Positions 43,256-52,930 of a stretch of DNA of 64,000 nt are shown here, piece by piece. Every line of letters starts with the position of its first letter. Within the stretch, counting starts at the first letter, position 1. The translations under genes and the position numbers were made by a program. The notes under the pieces were generated by a model, which was not told the DNA's origin, did not search any database, and saw only the letters and a program-made list of their open reading frames with translations. Where the stretch lies: positions 124,001-188,000 of the forward strand of contig NZ_CVPE01000004.1 of assembly GCF_001049895.1 (NCBI RefSeq). Reading direction: 5' to 3'. The DNA comes from Rubeoparvulum massiliense (lineage in GTDB: Bacteria; Bacillota; Bacilli; Rubeoparvulales; Rubeoparvulaceae).

Positions 43256-44209
43256 TCAACACAAATCTTCCAATTGCTGCGGTGTTAGATAGTTGATTGC
43301 CCCATGAATTCGTTTTCGGTTGTACCACGATTCAATGTAGTGGAAAAGCGCCAATCTTGCAGCTTCAAAATCGATATAAATAGTTCGGTACTCTTCTTTC
43401 TTCAATGTCGCATGAAAAGACTCGATGTAGTCATTGTCATAAGGGCAGCCCTTACGACTGAAAGATTGTTTGATTTTTGCTTCCTGTAATGCTTTTTCAA
43501 AGTCTTCACCAGCCATCTCTTAATGTATTAATATACGTAATATCTGCAACCCATTTTTCATTGATTGTCGTTGTTTCAAAATCCTGTTCCAATAAATTTT
43601 CACGTTCTTCAACTTGTCCGGTGGAGGAAGCAGGTCGGAATTTTTTCACAATTGTTGAACGAATCCCTGCTTCTCTCATGATACGTTGAACTCGATTCAA
43701 ACTAACAGAGAAGCCTTCTTTTTCCGTTTAAATATGATGGATTTTTGGCGCGCCATAACGCCTCTTACTTTCCGTATGAATGATTTTTATGCGTGCTAAA
43801 ATTGCTTCGTTTTCAATTTCATACGAAGATTTTACTTTATGGAATGATTGATAATACATGCTTCTTGACACTTGAAGCACTTCACACATAAGTTGAACTG
43901 GGAAATTTTCTTTCTCCTGTTCGATATGGTCAATGATCTCTTGGTCGGTTACTTTCTTGCGAATATGGTCATCGCCTTTTTTAGGATTTCTACCTCCTGT
44001 TGAAGGCGAAGATTTTCCTTTTGAATTTCTGCAATTTCAGCAGGTGTTAAACCACCACTGTTTTCAATAGGGGAATACGCTCTGATCCATTTGTAAATCG
44101 TTACTTCAGATACACCCTACTCGCGGCTGAGATCACTTACAGATGTGCCAGATCTGTAGAGTTCGACAATTGTTTGTTTAAATTCTTGGTTATAGCGTTT
44201 TGGTTTCAT
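43256..44209 (-). pseudogene. IS3-family transposase OrfAB, inactivated
   Basis: OrfA begins at ATG 44209 ('MKPKRYNQEFKQTIVELY') with a helix-turn-helix broken by TAG near 44119 ('LSRE*GVSEVTIYKW'). OrfB continues with a HTH_21/IstB-like part and a stop near 43728, then 'LNRVQRIMREAGIRST', the first catalytic Asp region 'KWVADITYI', and after an internal deletion of about 50 codons (second Asp lost) the C-terminal 'CPYDNDYIESFHATLKKE' with the catalytic Glu. At least three lesions; it cannot make active transposase. Confidence 0.85.
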
Positions 44210-44240
44210 TCCGGACACGTCCTCTCTATTCTTAGGATAG

Positions 44241-44262
44241 AGACTTAACTAACTTGTGTCCG
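44241..44262 (-). repeat. IS right inverted repeat
   Basis: Partner of the repeat at 43101-43122; reads GGACACAA-GTT-AGTTAAGTCT on the minus strand. Confidence 0.75.
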
Positions 44263-44740
44263 TACATCCATACTTGCACCAATAGTATAATTTTTGTGCT
44301 TATAAAAAGACATTAAGATTTTTATCTTAATGCATTGAATATTCTTATATATAATTTGCATTTTAAGGTACCATATTTTTAAAATATCCTATGTCATCTA
44401 TAAAATGCCCTTAAAAACGGGGTCAAAAAGAGGTGTTTTTTCACTCATTTTTGGCCCAAAAATAGGGCTTCACCTACTATATGTTTTGTCTAAACTCCAT
44501 TTTTTAACATTCAAAGTACAAGATGTCATTAGAATTATCCTCTCAACATGGAACGAGAGGATAGAATGAATGTCTTTTGACCTGTCGTTCTCGGGAATAT
44601 ATCTACGGCACTTTTGGCACAATCAGTAGGTGGAAACATATCCACAGTCAATATCGCCCATATGAACATATCTACCCGTTAATATCATATAATTTGGTAT
44701 TTGAATCCAATAACAAAATCTATTCCATCTGGGATAAACT
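44263..44740. other. AT-rich spacer with rlmCD 3'-end-like remnant
   Basis: No intact gene. On the minus strand, 44545-44680 reads with three copies of a VDMFP-like motif ('VDMFIWAIL', 'VDMFPPTDCAKSA', 'VDIFPRTTGQK') and shares GGAAACATATCCAC with the 3' ends of both rlmCD genes in this window. It looks like a degenerated copy or copies of that gene end. Confidence 0.45.
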
Positions 44741-45652
44741 TCAATGTAAATAGCCCTCATATTTTTTACTTTTGTACTTTCTAATTAAATTTACAGCTGT
44801 TAGAAAAGCAATATACAAGGGAATCATAACCAATAATATTGCATAAAAATCCCGTGTTGCAGTATATGATGAAGTTGTAAATCCTTTAATAATCAAATGG
44901 CCTAATAGATAGGATACCGGTAAAAAGAAAAATTTCATTGTAAAATTAAACACTTTTTTATTACGATGCAATATAAGCATAATTAATCCACAAATTATAG
45001 CAGATACTATGGCAATAAGTGCGTAATAAGATAAGAATAGTCTTGGTAATGTAATAATCCCTCCGTCTGGATTTATATCTTTACCATACATCAATATATC
45101 TTCACTTCCATCTGTCTGGTAATAATATACAGAAACAACATTTTCACCATTCGGATTTAAAATAGTATTATTTACATTAGATTTTTTTATATTTCTATTC
45201 CATATGCTATTCCATGTAGTAATGTGATAGACATAACCAGAGTTGTCATATGTCGGATACCTTTTGATGTCATACCCATATACGGTATCCTCAAATTTAG
45301 CGAGCACCGACCCATTTCCAATCTCATTTATTGTTACACTTCTTTCGCTATATGGAATATACTCTGGCGCGGTCAAGAAAGCAATTGTTATAACAAAAAG
45401 CATAATTGAAAACATCATTGAGAATATTGCCGTCTGAATTTTCTTCTTGCGTAATGTTGATTTTATCTTTAGCAAAGGAGAGGTATTCCTATCTACTGGC
45501 ATTTCATTAAAAGTCCGCATCTCATCAAGATAATTCTTGCATTCCTGACACTGCTCAATATGTTCTTCAACCATCGTACATGAGTCATCACTAAGCATAT
45601 TTTCTAAATATAGAGGCAAAACATCTTTAATAACATTACATGTAACTTTCAT
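44741..45652 (-). CDS. Anti-sigma factor with zf-HC2 domain
   Basis: About 303 residues. The N-terminus is a zinc anti-sigma domain with 'HIEQCQECKNYL' (HxxxCxxC) at about 31-42. Four hydrophobic segments follow (about 75-95, 195-220, 230-255 and 265-290) with an extracytoplasmic loop of about 100 residues between the first two, so it can sense signals outside. The frame opens with TTG at 45655, but ATG 45652 overlaps the sigma gene's TGA and is preferred. It would hold the adjacent ECF sigma factor inactive. Confidence 0.85.
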   Translation of the reverse strand: MKVTCNVIKDVLPLYLENMLSDDSCTMVEEHIEQCQECKNYLDEMRTFNEMPVDRNTSPLLKIKSTLRKKKIQTAIFSMMFSIMLFVITIAFLTAPEYIPYSERSVTINEIGNGSVLAKFEDTVYGYDIKRYPTYDNSGYVYHITTWNSIWNRNIKKSNVNNTILNPNGENVVSVYYYQTDGSEDILMYGKDINPDGGIITLPRLFLSYYALIAIVSAIICGLIMLILHRNKKVFNFTMKFFFLPVSYLLGHLIIKGFTTSSYTATRDFYAILLVMIPLYIAFLTAVNLIRKYKSKKYEGYLH

Positions 45653-46134
45653 CAATAATCCCTCATTTCTTCTTTAATCTTATTTCTAGCTCTATGAAAA
45701 GTGACACAAGCCCAATTATCTGTTTTACCAAACAAACTGCCAATCTGCCTAAAGCTCAGCTCTCCAAAAACTCGTAGAGAAAACACTTCCTTATATGGCT
45801 CAGATAAATTATGGAGAATTTCATGAATTTTCATCGACTCTTCAGATGAAAACACCGATTTTTCTATATCAAAATCATCTTTCTTTTCAGGCACTGGGTC
45901 TAGCTCTACCAATTTCTTATGTTTTCTTATATATGAATAATATGTGTTTTTGGCTATTTGAATTAACCACACCTTGATATCACAGTTTCCTTTAAAGCTT
46001 TCAATAGATTTTACCGCTTTTATAAATGTTTCAGATGTCAAATCTTCTGCTATGTGTTTATCTTTTGATAGACTATATATGAAGAAGTAAACATCCTTAA
46101 AATAGTTATTATAAATCTCCTCAAGCTCTGTCAC
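45652..46134 (-). CDS. ECF-type RNA polymerase sigma factor
   Basis: 160 residues with sigma region 2 ('LSKDKHIAEDLTSETFIKAVKSIESFKG', about 23-50, then 'VWLIQIAKNTYYSYIRKHKK') and region 4 ('FSLRVFGELSFRQIGSLFGKTDNWACVTFHRARNKIKE', about 118-155), the compact ECF layout. It overlaps the anti-sigma gene by 1 base. The pair is AT-rich and sits between the dead IS and the second rlmCD gene, so it was probably acquired with this segment. The regulon is unknown. Confidence 0.93.
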   Translation of the reverse strand: MTELEEIYNNYFKDVYFFIYSLSKDKHIAEDLTSETFIKAVKSIESFKGNCDIKVWLIQIAKNTYYSYIRKHKKLVELDPVPEKKDDFDIEKSVFSSEESMKIHEILHNLSEPYKEVFSLRVFGELSFRQIGSLFGKTDNWACVTFHRARNKIKEEMRDY

Positions 46135-46176
46135 TTTTTCACCTCCTATCTATAAGACTCACGGGATTTAATAATC

Positions 46177-46230
46177 TTACAAGAAATTATAAAAAAAACT
46201 TAAAGTTTAAGTAATCCTTGAGATTTAAAA
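46177..46230 (-). promoter_or_regulatory. Possible promoter of the sigma/anti-sigma operon
   Basis: Minus strand TTACTT, 16 bp, TATAAT; the spacer contains the palindrome CTTAAACTTTAAG. The remainder of 46135-46446 holds no gene. Confidence 0.4.
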
Positions 46231-46446
46231 ATATATTTGGGACAAACACTTACATCTATTCTATCTCCATGACCCTACGGATGTTATCTAATCTGTCAAC
46301 TCAACCCGACGCATTTTTTTACAGTCGACATGTTTCCTCAATAAATAAAAATAAGGATTTTCAAGGTTAAAAGGTACTGCCCAACAATAAACAGTAATTC
46401 TTTTAACATCAGAAAACCCTTAATTTATCAATATTTTGAGTAGACC

Positions 46447-47901
46447 CTATTTCTCCACCCTTGACATCAAGACAACATTCTCCACATGATACGTCTGCGG
46501 AAACATATCCACCGGCTGTACCTTTTCCAGCTTATACCCATGCTCTACAAGATAACGAGCATCGCGGGCGAGGGTGCTAGGATTACAGGAGACGTAGACG
46601 ATTCGGGGTGGTTGCATGGTAGCGAGGGCTTCCAGGAGTGCTTCATCGCAGCCCTTACGCGGCGGGTCAACCACTACTACATCGGCATGATTGCCATCCT
46701 CCACCCATTGAGGTAGCCAGGTTTCTGCTTCTCCCACATGGAATTCCACATTGCTAATCCCGTTAAGCTCTGCATTCTTCTTCGCATCCTCAATGGCTTC
46801 CGGTACCACTTCCACGCCGATCACCTTCTTGGCCTGCTGAGCCATGTAGAGGCTGATGGTTCCGATCCCACAGTAGGCATCCACCACTGTTTCTTCACCG
46901 GTTAAGCCTGCGTATTTCCGGGCGGTTTCATAGAGCTTCTCTGTCTGCAGAGGATTCACCTGATAGAAGGAACGGGGTGAAATGGCGAAACGGATTCCGC
47001 TCAGCTCGTCCACGATCACCTCATTCCCCCAGAGAAGAATAGACTCCTTCCCCAGGATCACATTGGTACGTTGTGTATTGATATTCTGATAAATGCTGGT
47101 CAGGGCTGGCATAGCTTGCCGTATCTGCTCCACGAAGGCTGCTTGCTGCGGGAACTTCCGCCCATTGGTGACGAGGACCAGCATCAGCTCACCACTATGA
47201 ATACCGACGCGGGTCATGATATGGCGCAAGAACCCTTGATGCCGTTCCTCATCATAGGGAAGAATACCGAGTTGTTCTGCTACGGTCTTCACCTTCTGGA
47301 TCAGTTCATCATTAGTCTCATGCTGAATTAGGCAGCGATCCATCGGGATAATCTCATGGGAGCGAGGTGCAAAGAAGCCACTCACCCATTTCCCTTCCTG
47401 TAATCCCACTGGCACCTGTGCCTTATTGCGATAATACCAGCCTCGCTCATCATCCTTACTGTTGATATTGCTGTTACTATTATGAACATCGACCCCTGTA
47501 GGGTGAGCATCCATACCCAGGGTAGGATAAATCACCAGATCCTCTTCATGAAATCCACCAAGGCGAACCAGCTGCTGCTTCACGAGATCACGCTTTAAGC
47601 GTAGCTGCTCCTCATAGTTAAGATGCTGAAGAGAACAGCCACCACAGCGGTGATAGATGGGACAAAGTGGCTCGACCCGAGCAGGGCTGGGCTTGGAGAT
47701 GCTGAGCAATTTACCAAAGGCCATCTGTGGCTTCACCTTAACGATGAGAACTTCCACCTCTTCACCGAGATAGGCATTGGGAACAAAGATGGCATAGCCA
47801 CCTGCCACGTGACCGATCCCTACGCCTTCATGACTGATCCCATCAATGGTGAGCGTCAGCCTCTCATTCTTCTCGACAGGTGCTTCGCTGCATTGCTTCA
47901 C
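46447..47901 (-). CDS. rlmD: 23S rRNA (uracil-C5) methyltransferase, RlmCD/RlmD type (copy 2)
   Basis: TrmA/RumA-family enzyme, 484 residues, paralogue of the gene at 8648-10201 but without its charged tail. TRAM domain at about 10-70, 4Fe-4S cysteines in 'CPIYHRCGGC' near 80 and 'DRCLIQH' near 190, SAM motif 'VDAYCGIGT' near 345, catalytic 'VSCNPSTL' near 445 and the 'VDMFPQTYHVENV' C-terminus. An Asn/Ser-rich insertion ('HNSNSNINSKDDE') near 142-155 is unusual. It overlaps dagK by 4 nt. Which copy modifies which uracil cannot be decided here. Confidence 0.94.
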   Translation of the reverse strand: MKQCSEAPVEKNERLTLTIDGISHEGVGIGHVAGGYAIFVPNAYLGEEVEVLIVKVKPQMAFGKLLSISKPSPARVEPLCPIYHRCGGCSLQHLNYEEQLRLKRDLVKQQLVRLGGFHEEDLVIYPTLGMDAHPTGVDVHNSNSNINSKDDERGWYYRNKAQVPVGLQEGKWVSGFFAPRSHEIIPMDRCLIQHETNDELIQKVKTVAEQLGILPYDEERHQGFLRHIMTRVGIHSGELMLVLVTNGRKFPQQAAFVEQIRQAMPALTSIYQNINTQRTNVILGKESILLWGNEVIVDELSGIRFAISPRSFYQVNPLQTEKLYETARKYAGLTGEETVVDAYCGIGTISLYMAQQAKKVIGVEVVPEAIEDAKKNAELNGISNVEFHVGEAETWLPQWVEDGNHADVVVVDPPRKGCDEALLEALATMQPPRIVYVSCNPSTLARDARYLVEHGYKLEKVQPVDMFPQTYHVENVVLMSRVEK

Positions 47902-48818
47902 GATGTGGCCCCCCGTTCTGCTGTTAAGGATAGATCCTTCTTCATCAACACTTGAATATGACTAGGCATGGCATGGATTTCACAGGGTAAGGCTCCGCCT
48001 AACTCCCCATCTAAATTGACAAGAACCTCATTGGGGGAAGCTGCCTTCAAATACGAGGTTTGAAAATAGATGACACTTGGATCATTGGGATGCTCGCCAC
48101 GAAGAGCAGCAGCAGCTAAGCGAACTGCTTCCGCCAGGTTGGTCTTCTTCAGAAGGATGGCATCCAATAGTCCATCATTGAGTGAGGCGTTGGGAGCGAG
48201 ATGGGGAAAGCCACCTACCGATTGACTATTGGCCACGAGAAAGAGCATGATCTCTTCCTCCAATAAGAAGTTATCTGCTTCAATTCGCATCATCGTTGGC
48301 TTTAGCTTTGGTAGCATCTCGATTCCCTTCACATAGTAGGCCATCTGTCCAAGCAGCGTCTTTAGCTTAATAGGCACTTCATAGGTAAGAGTGGTCAAGG
48401 AGCCTCCACCTGCGATATTGATAAAGTAACGATCATTCATCTTTCCAATATCAATAGGCTGTGCAGTACCCTCTAGCATAAAGCGAATGGCTTCATCTGA
48501 CTTCTTCGGGATGCCAATGGCAGAAGCAAAATCATTGGTCGTCCCTGAAGGAATAATGCCTAGAGGAGGACGATTAGGATGGTCAGCCATGCCATTAATC
48601 ACCTCATAGAGTGTACCATCCCCACCTGAGGCTACGATTAAGTCATAGCCTCGTTCACATGCTGTCCGTGCTGCCACGGTTGCATCATCTTTCCCTTTGG
48701 TGGCATGAGCGCTTGCTTCATAGCCTGCCATCTCTAACTGATCCAGTAAATCAGGAAGCATCCGTTTGGCTTCCTCTCTCCCTGATGTTGGATTGTATAT
48801 GACACGTGCACGTTTCAT
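47898..48818 (-). CDS. dagK: Diacylglycerol kinase (DagK family lipid kinase)
   Basis: 306 residues of the DAGK_cat/YegS fold; recycles diacylglycerol, made by lipoteichoic acid synthesis, to phosphatidic acid. Motifs: 'NPTSGREEAKRML' (about 9-21), 'SGGDGTLYEVINGM' near 64, and 'IPSGTTNDFASAIGI' near 88. The dagK-rlmCD overlap next to gatCAB is the standard Bacillales arrangement. Single membrane-associated soluble enzyme, no membrane span. Confidence 0.95.
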   Translation of the reverse strand: MKRARVIYNPTSGREEAKRMLPDLLDQLEMAGYEASAHATKGKDDATVAARTACERGYDLIVASGGDGTLYEVINGMADHPNRPPLGIIPSGTTNDFASAIGIPKKSDEAIRFMLEGTAQPIDIGKMNDRYFINIAGGGSLTTLTYEVPIKLKTLLGQMAYYVKGIEMLPKLKPTMMRIEADNFLLEEEIMLFLVANSQSVGGFPHLAPNASLNDGLLDAILLKKTNLAEAVRLAAAALRGEHPNDPSVIYFQTSYLKAASPNEVLVNLDGELGGALPCEIHAMPSHIQVLMKKDLSLTAERGATS

Positions 48819-48862
48819 GCAATCATCCCCTATCTAAACAAACAATTATTCCTATGCCTAAA

Positions 48863-48904
48863 ATACTCTCCTTCTATTTTAATGAAAAATGGAAGGAGAG
48901 TATC
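48863..48904 (-). terminator. Terminator after gatB
   Basis: Minus strand: ATACTCTCCTTC and GAAGGAGAGTAT arms with an AT-rich loop, then TTTT. It separates gatCAB from dagK. Confidence 0.75.
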
Positions 48905-48966
48905 ATACTTTTATCGTCAACATTACCTGTTGATGATATTCATCTATCTAATTATACTGCTTCATC

Positions 48967-50400
48967 TTAACGTTGCGTAAGTCCTTCTTGGATCAATTGA
49001 TTGACCAATTGTGGGTTAGCTTTTCCTTTAGTTGCCTTCATAACCTGACCCACTAAGAAGCCCACGGCTCGATCCTTCCCTGCCTTGAAGTCTTCAATGG
49101 ATTGGGGATTCTTATCAAGAACCTCATCCACAATCTTCCGCAAGGTTCCCTCATCACTGATTTGAACGAGGCCCTTCTCCTTCACAATCACTTCAGGATC
49201 TTTACCTGTCTCCATCATTTCCTGGAAGACGGTCTTGGCAATCTTCGTGCTGATGGTGCCCTTTACGATCATCTCCAGCATATCACCTAATTGAGCTGCA
49301 GACATCTTCACATCCTGAATCTCTAACGCATTCGCATTGAGGTAGGCGAAGAATTCACCCATCATCCAGTTGGCTAGCCCTTTGGCATCACTAGTATGAT
49401 GAACACCCTCCTCGAAGAAGTTGGCAACTTCAAGAGAGGAAGTAAGAATGGTCGCATCATATTCTGGCAAGCTGTATTCGCTCACATAACGTGCACGCCG
49501 AGCATCGGGTAGCTCAGGAATGGTTTGGCGAATGGCTTCCTTCCAAGCATCATCAATATGAAGGTGCACCAAATCTGGCTCAGGGAAGTAGCGGTAATCA
49601 TGGGCAGCTTCCTTGGAGCGCATCATGATGGTCATGTTCTTCGTCTCATCCCAACGGCGGGTCTCTTGACGAATCACCTCACCCTTCATCAGCGCAGCAG
49701 TTTGGCGTTCCACCTCATATTGGAGCCCCTTCTCCACATGGCGGAAGGAGTTTAAGTTTTTCAATTCCGTTTTGGTACCGAATTTCTCAGCACCAAAGGG
49801 ACGCAGACTTACGTTGGCATCGCAACGTAGCGAGCCTTGCTCCATCTTCACATCTGACACTTGACAGAAGGAAAGAATGGCTTTTAATTTTTCAAGGTAT
49901 GCATAAGCCTCTTCAGGTGAGCGCATATCTGGCTCTGAGACGATCTCGATCAAGGGAACGCCACCACGGTTAAAGTCCACTAAGGAATAGTTGGTACCAT
50001 CCATGTGGTTTAGCTTTCCTGCATCTTCCTCTAGATGAAGACGGGTAATCCCAATTCTTTTCTTCTTCCCATGGACCTCAATCTCAATCCAGCCGTTTTC
50101 CCCAATGGGCTTGTCATACTGGGAGATTTGATAGGCCTTAGGTAGGTCCGGGTAGAAATAGTTTTTCCGGTCAAACTTCGTGTCGGTAGCAATCTCACAG
50201 TTCAGCGCGAGCGCTGCTTTAATGGCAAAATTGACCGCCTTTTTATTCAATACAGGCAACACCCCAGGATGTCCTAGACAGATCGGGCAGGTCTGCGTAT
50301 TGGGGGATGCACCAAAGGTATTGGAACAACCGCAGAAAATCTTCGACTCTGTAGCTAATTCGGCATGGACTTCCAAACCGATGATCGTTTCAAAATTCAT
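48967..50400 (-). CDS. gatB: Asp-tRNA(Asn)/Glu-tRNA(Gln) amidotransferase subunit B
   Basis: 477 residues, normal for GatB. The subunit phosphorylates the misacylated tRNA and transfers ammonia supplied by GatA. Conserved '[10 protein letters not shown]' N-terminus with metal-binding His/Glu, zinc-type '[24 protein letters not shown]' region near 22-45, '[15 protein letters not shown]' near 145, and the C-terminal YqeY-like tRNA-binding tail (about 330-477). Third gene of gatC-gatA-gatB. Confidence 0.97.
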   Translation of the reverse strand: MNFETIIGLEVHAELATESKIFCGCSNTFGASPNTQTCPICLGHPGVLPVLNKKAVNFAIKAALALNCEIATDTKFDRKNYFYPDLPKAYQISQYDKPIGENGWIEIEVHGKKKRIGITRLHLEEDAGKLNHMDGTNYSLVDFNRGGVPLIEIVSEPDMRSPEEAYAYLEKLKAILSFCQVSDVKMEQGSLRCDANVSLRPFGAEKFGTKTELKNLNSFRHVEKGLQYEVERQTAALMKGEVIRQETRRWDETKNMTIMMRSKEAAHDYRYFPEPDLVHLHIDDAWKEAIRQTIPELPDARRARYVSEYSLPEYDATILTSSLEVANFFEEGVHHTSDAKGLANWMMGEFFAYLNANALEIQDVKMSAAQLGDMLEMIVKGTISTKIAKTVFQEMMETGKDPEVIVKEKGLVQISDEGTLRKIVDEVLDKNPQSIEDFKAGKDRAVGFLVGQVMKATKGKANPQLVNQLIQEGLTQR

Positions 50401-50413
50401 TTTTCACTCCCCC

Positions 50414-51862
50414 TTACAATCCTGGCCTGTTGGTATGATGATCGGTGGCCTGTTCAAATGTATGAGCAACACGAAGAATGGTTGCTTCATCAAATTCTTT
50501 ACCCATGATCTGTAAGCCAACAGGTAAACCATTGACTAATCCAGCTGGTACGCTAATGGCAGGAATACCTGCAAGGTTCATGGGAATGGTACAGATATCA
50601 TTGGCGTACATCGTAAGTGGATCAGCAATCTTCTCGCCGAAGCGGAAGGCTGGTGTTGGTGTTGTAGGTCCTACCAGGACATCATAGCGATCCCAGAGTT
50701 GGTCATAATCTTGTTTAATTAACGTACGCACCTTTTGTGCCTTGAGGTAATAAGCATCATAGTAGCCAGAGCTTAATGCGTATGTACCTAACATAATCCG
50801 TCGCTTCACCTCTTCACCGAAACCTTGGCTACGTGAATTGATATAGAGGTCGAGCAGATTATCTGCATCAGCTTGAACGCCGTAACGAATGCCATCGAAA
50901 CGAGCAAGGTTGGAGGATGCTTCAGAGGAAGCGAGAATATAGTAGGCTGCCACTGCATATTTGGTGTGCGGTAGTGACACCTCTTCCCAAGTAGCCCCTA
51001 AGCCTTCAAGAGCCTTAAGGGCAGCTAGGACCTTTTCCTTCACTTCCGGTGCAATCCCTTCGCCCATAAACTCCTTGGGTACACCAATACGTAAGCCCTT
51101 CACATCACCTGTTAAGGCAGAGACATAATCATGAACTTCCACTTGGGCAGATGTTGCATCGTAAGCATCCTCACCAGCAATGGTTTGGAGGACATAGGCT
51201 GCATCCTCAACATTTTTCGTGATGGGTCCGATCTGGTCAAAGGAGGAAGCAAAAGCGACCAAGCCATAACGGCTCACACGGCCATAGGTAGGTTTTAATC
51301 CAACTACACCACAGTAGGCTGCTGGCTGACGAATGGAGCCACCTGTATCTGAACCGAGGGCGAAGTAGACTTCTCCAGCAGCCACACTGGCAGCAGAACC
51401 ACCGCTAGAGCCACCTGGTACATATTCTGGATTCCAAGGATTGCGTGTCAATTTCATGCTGGAGGTCTCTGTAGAGGAACCCATGGCGAATTCATCCATG
51501 TTCACCTTCCCCATGGTGACCACATGGGAATCCTTTAATTTTTGAATAACAGTCGCATCGTAAATCGGATCATAGTTCTTTAAAAATTGACTCGCACATG
51601 TGGTAGGAATGCCTTTGGTTACGATATTATCCTTAATGGCAACGGGTAGCCCAAAGAGCATTCCCAAGTCTTCCCCTTTTGCCACCTTTTCATCCCATTG
51701 TTGAGCAGTAGCGCGAGCGCCTGCTTCGTCCACATGGAGGAATGCCCCAATCTTTTCGTCCACTTGGGCAATCCGCTGTAATGAGCTGTCGGTCAATTCT
51801 TGAACCGAAAGCTTCCGTTCCTTTAGTTGTGTATGTATGGATTGTAATGATTGATCCAACAT
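50414..51862 (-). CDS. gatA: Asp-tRNA(Asn)/Glu-tRNA(Gln) amidotransferase subunit A
   Basis: 482-residue amidase-family glutaminase that releases ammonia for the tRNA-dependent amidation. The Ser-cisSer-Lys triad is visible: Lys in 'PVAIKDNI' near 78, and the Gly/Ser-rich '[16 protein letters not shown]' near 150 with the second Ser and nucleophile in '[11 protein letters not shown]' near 174. Begins 20 nt after gatC and ends 13 nt before gatB, all in one operon. Confidence 0.97.
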   Translation of the reverse strand: MLDQSLQSIHTQLKERKLSVQELTDSSLQRIAQVDEKIGAFLHVDEAGARATAQQWDEKVAKGEDLGMLFGLPVAIKDNIVTKGIPTTCASQFLKNYDPIYDATVIQKLKDSHVVTMGKVNMDEFAMGSSTETSSMKLTRNPWNPEYVPGGSSGGSAASVAAGEVYFALGSDTGGSIRQPAAYCGVVGLKPTYGRVSRYGLVAFASSFDQIGPITKNVEDAAYVLQTIAGEDAYDATSAQVEVHDYVSALTGDVKGLRIGVPKEFMGEGIAPEVKEKVLAALKALEGLGATWEEVSLPHTKYAVAAYYILASSEASSNLARFDGIRYGVQADADNLLDLYINSRSQGFGEEVKRRIMLGTYALSSGYYDAYYLKAQKVRTLIKQDYDQLWDRYDVLVGPTTPTPAFRFGEKIADPLTMYANDICTIPMNLAGIPAISVPAGLVNGLPVGLQIMGKEFDEATILRVAHTFEQATDHHTNRPGL

Positions 51863-51882
51863 GAATTCTGGCTCCCCCTTTC

Positions 51883-52176
51883 CTACTCTTCAATAATGGT
51901 GGGAACTTGAAACATCCCATCTTTACTCTTTGCAGCATTCTTTAGTGCATCTTCTCGATCCAAGCTAGGCCGTACTTCATCTTCACGCATCACATTGACA
52001 AGCGGAACCACATGACTGGTTGGCGCAACATTGGTGGTATCCAACTCATTCATCTGGTCCATATAGTCAAGAATATTGTTCAACTGTGTTGTGAACTTTT
52101 CTTGCTCTTCCTCACTTAAATGTAAGCGGGCTAGTGCTGCAACATGGAGCACCTCGTCCTTGGTTATTTCGGTCAT
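51883..52176 (-). CDS. gatC: Asp-tRNA(Asn)/Glu-tRNA(Gln) amidotransferase subunit C
   Basis: 97-residue linker subunit that clamps GatA to GatB. '[20 protein letters not shown]' near residues 8-27 and '[24 protein letters not shown]' near 50-73 are typical. The frame extends to 52218, but ATG 52176 is preceded by AGGAGGTGGAACGG and gives the standard length. First gene of the gatCAB operon. Confidence 0.96.
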   Translation of the reverse strand: MTEITKDEVLHVAALARLHLSEEEQEKFTTQLNNILDYMDQMNELDTTNVAPTSHVVPLVNVMREDEVRPSLDREDALKNAAKSKDGMFQVPTIIEE

Positions 52177-52367
52177 CCGTTCCACCTCCTGTATACTGCA
52201 ATTCAATAGCATGATCATAGCACAGTGAAAAGGAAAATCGCAACTTGTCTATAAAGATTGGCATCTGCCTATTTTTCAAAAGTTTAGCTGATCGAGATAC
52301 ATGCCTAACACCACTAATTCCTCAGGGACATACAATGATCACAACTTCACGCAAAGGAGGAATTGGA

Positions 52368-52460
52368 ATGAGCTTTATTAACAACGTTTTCGATGATTTC
52401 GCTTTGATTCTCGTGTTGTTTATCCTCTTGGTGATTATTGGCGCAGCCGTCTACAACTAA
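52368..52460 (+). CDS. YjcZ-family small sporulation-associated protein
   Basis: 30-residue peptide, MSFINNVFDDFALILVLFIL followed by ten more hydrophobic residues ending YN. The hydrophobic C-terminal half and length match YjcZ/YczN-type Firmicute peptides linked with sporulation. AAAGGAGG lies nine nt upstream. It is the only plus-strand gene in this half of the window and has its own terminator. Confidence 0.75.
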   Translation: MSFINNVFDDFALILVLFILLVIIGAAVYN

Positions 52461-52485
52461 AAAGGATAATCCTTACTGTGAAGTG

Positions 52486-52514
52486 AAAAAGGCTCCCTTG
52501 GGAGCCTTTTTCAT
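52486..52514. terminator. Terminator between yjcZ-like gene and YbjQ gene
   Basis: AAAAGGCTCCC and GGGAGCCTTTT arms with a 2-nt loop and T-run on the plus side, A-run on the minus side; can serve both strands. Confidence 0.85.
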
Positions 52515-52522
52515 CTTTATCC

Positions 52523-52891
52523 TTAATCGCGAATACGTACCGCAGTTCCTGTGGCAACGACCATCATCATACCCTCTCTTACCGTTTCAAAATCTAAATC
52601 CACACCCACAATGGCATTGGCTCCCATTTGAATGGCTTTCTCCTGCATCTCCTTGATGGCGATCTGGCGACCTTCTCCTAACTTGTCTTCATAAACACCA
52701 CTTCGTCCACCAATAATATCGGTGATGCTGGCAAAAATATCGCGGACCACATTGGCTCCCATAATGGCTTCGCCTGTTACAATTCCGTGGTATGATTCAA
52801 TTTGATGTCCTTCAATGTTTGGGGTTGTTGTAATAATCACAGGTGATTCCTCCTTCTCCTTGCGGAGCAATTTCGTTATATTCATATACAC
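52523..52891 (-). CDS. YbjQ/UPF0145 family protein
   Basis: 122 residues. The UPF0145 (DUF74) core covers about 18-120: '[34 protein letters not shown]' and '[19 protein letters not shown]'. The family forms pentamers and is loosely called heavy-metal-binding, without known physiological role. The frame opens at the TTG-rich N-terminus; an internal start just before '[11 protein letters not shown]' would give the usual 105-residue form and is equally plausible. Confidence 0.85.
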   Translation of the reverse strand: MYMNITKLLRKEKEESPVIITTTPNIEGHQIESYHGIVTGEAIMGANVVRDIFASITDIIGGRSGVYEDKLGEGRQIAIKEMQEKAIQMGANAIVGVDLDFETVREGMMMVVATGTAVRIRD

Positions 52892-52930
52892 TCTTTATTA
52901 CGAAGGAGTTCTGCTTTTGTTTCATTGCTA

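Larger units (their letters stand above)
43101..44262 (-). mobile_element. Dead IS3-family element (IS150 group-like)
   Basis: Bounded by imperfect inverted repeats that start GGACACAA and end AGTTAAGTCT. Inside is a minus-strand OrfA-OrfB transposase with stops and an internal deletion. The element is about 1.16 kb against the usual 1.3 kb or more. No clear target-site duplication was seen at the ends (ATATCT on the left, TACATC on the right). Confidence 0.8.
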
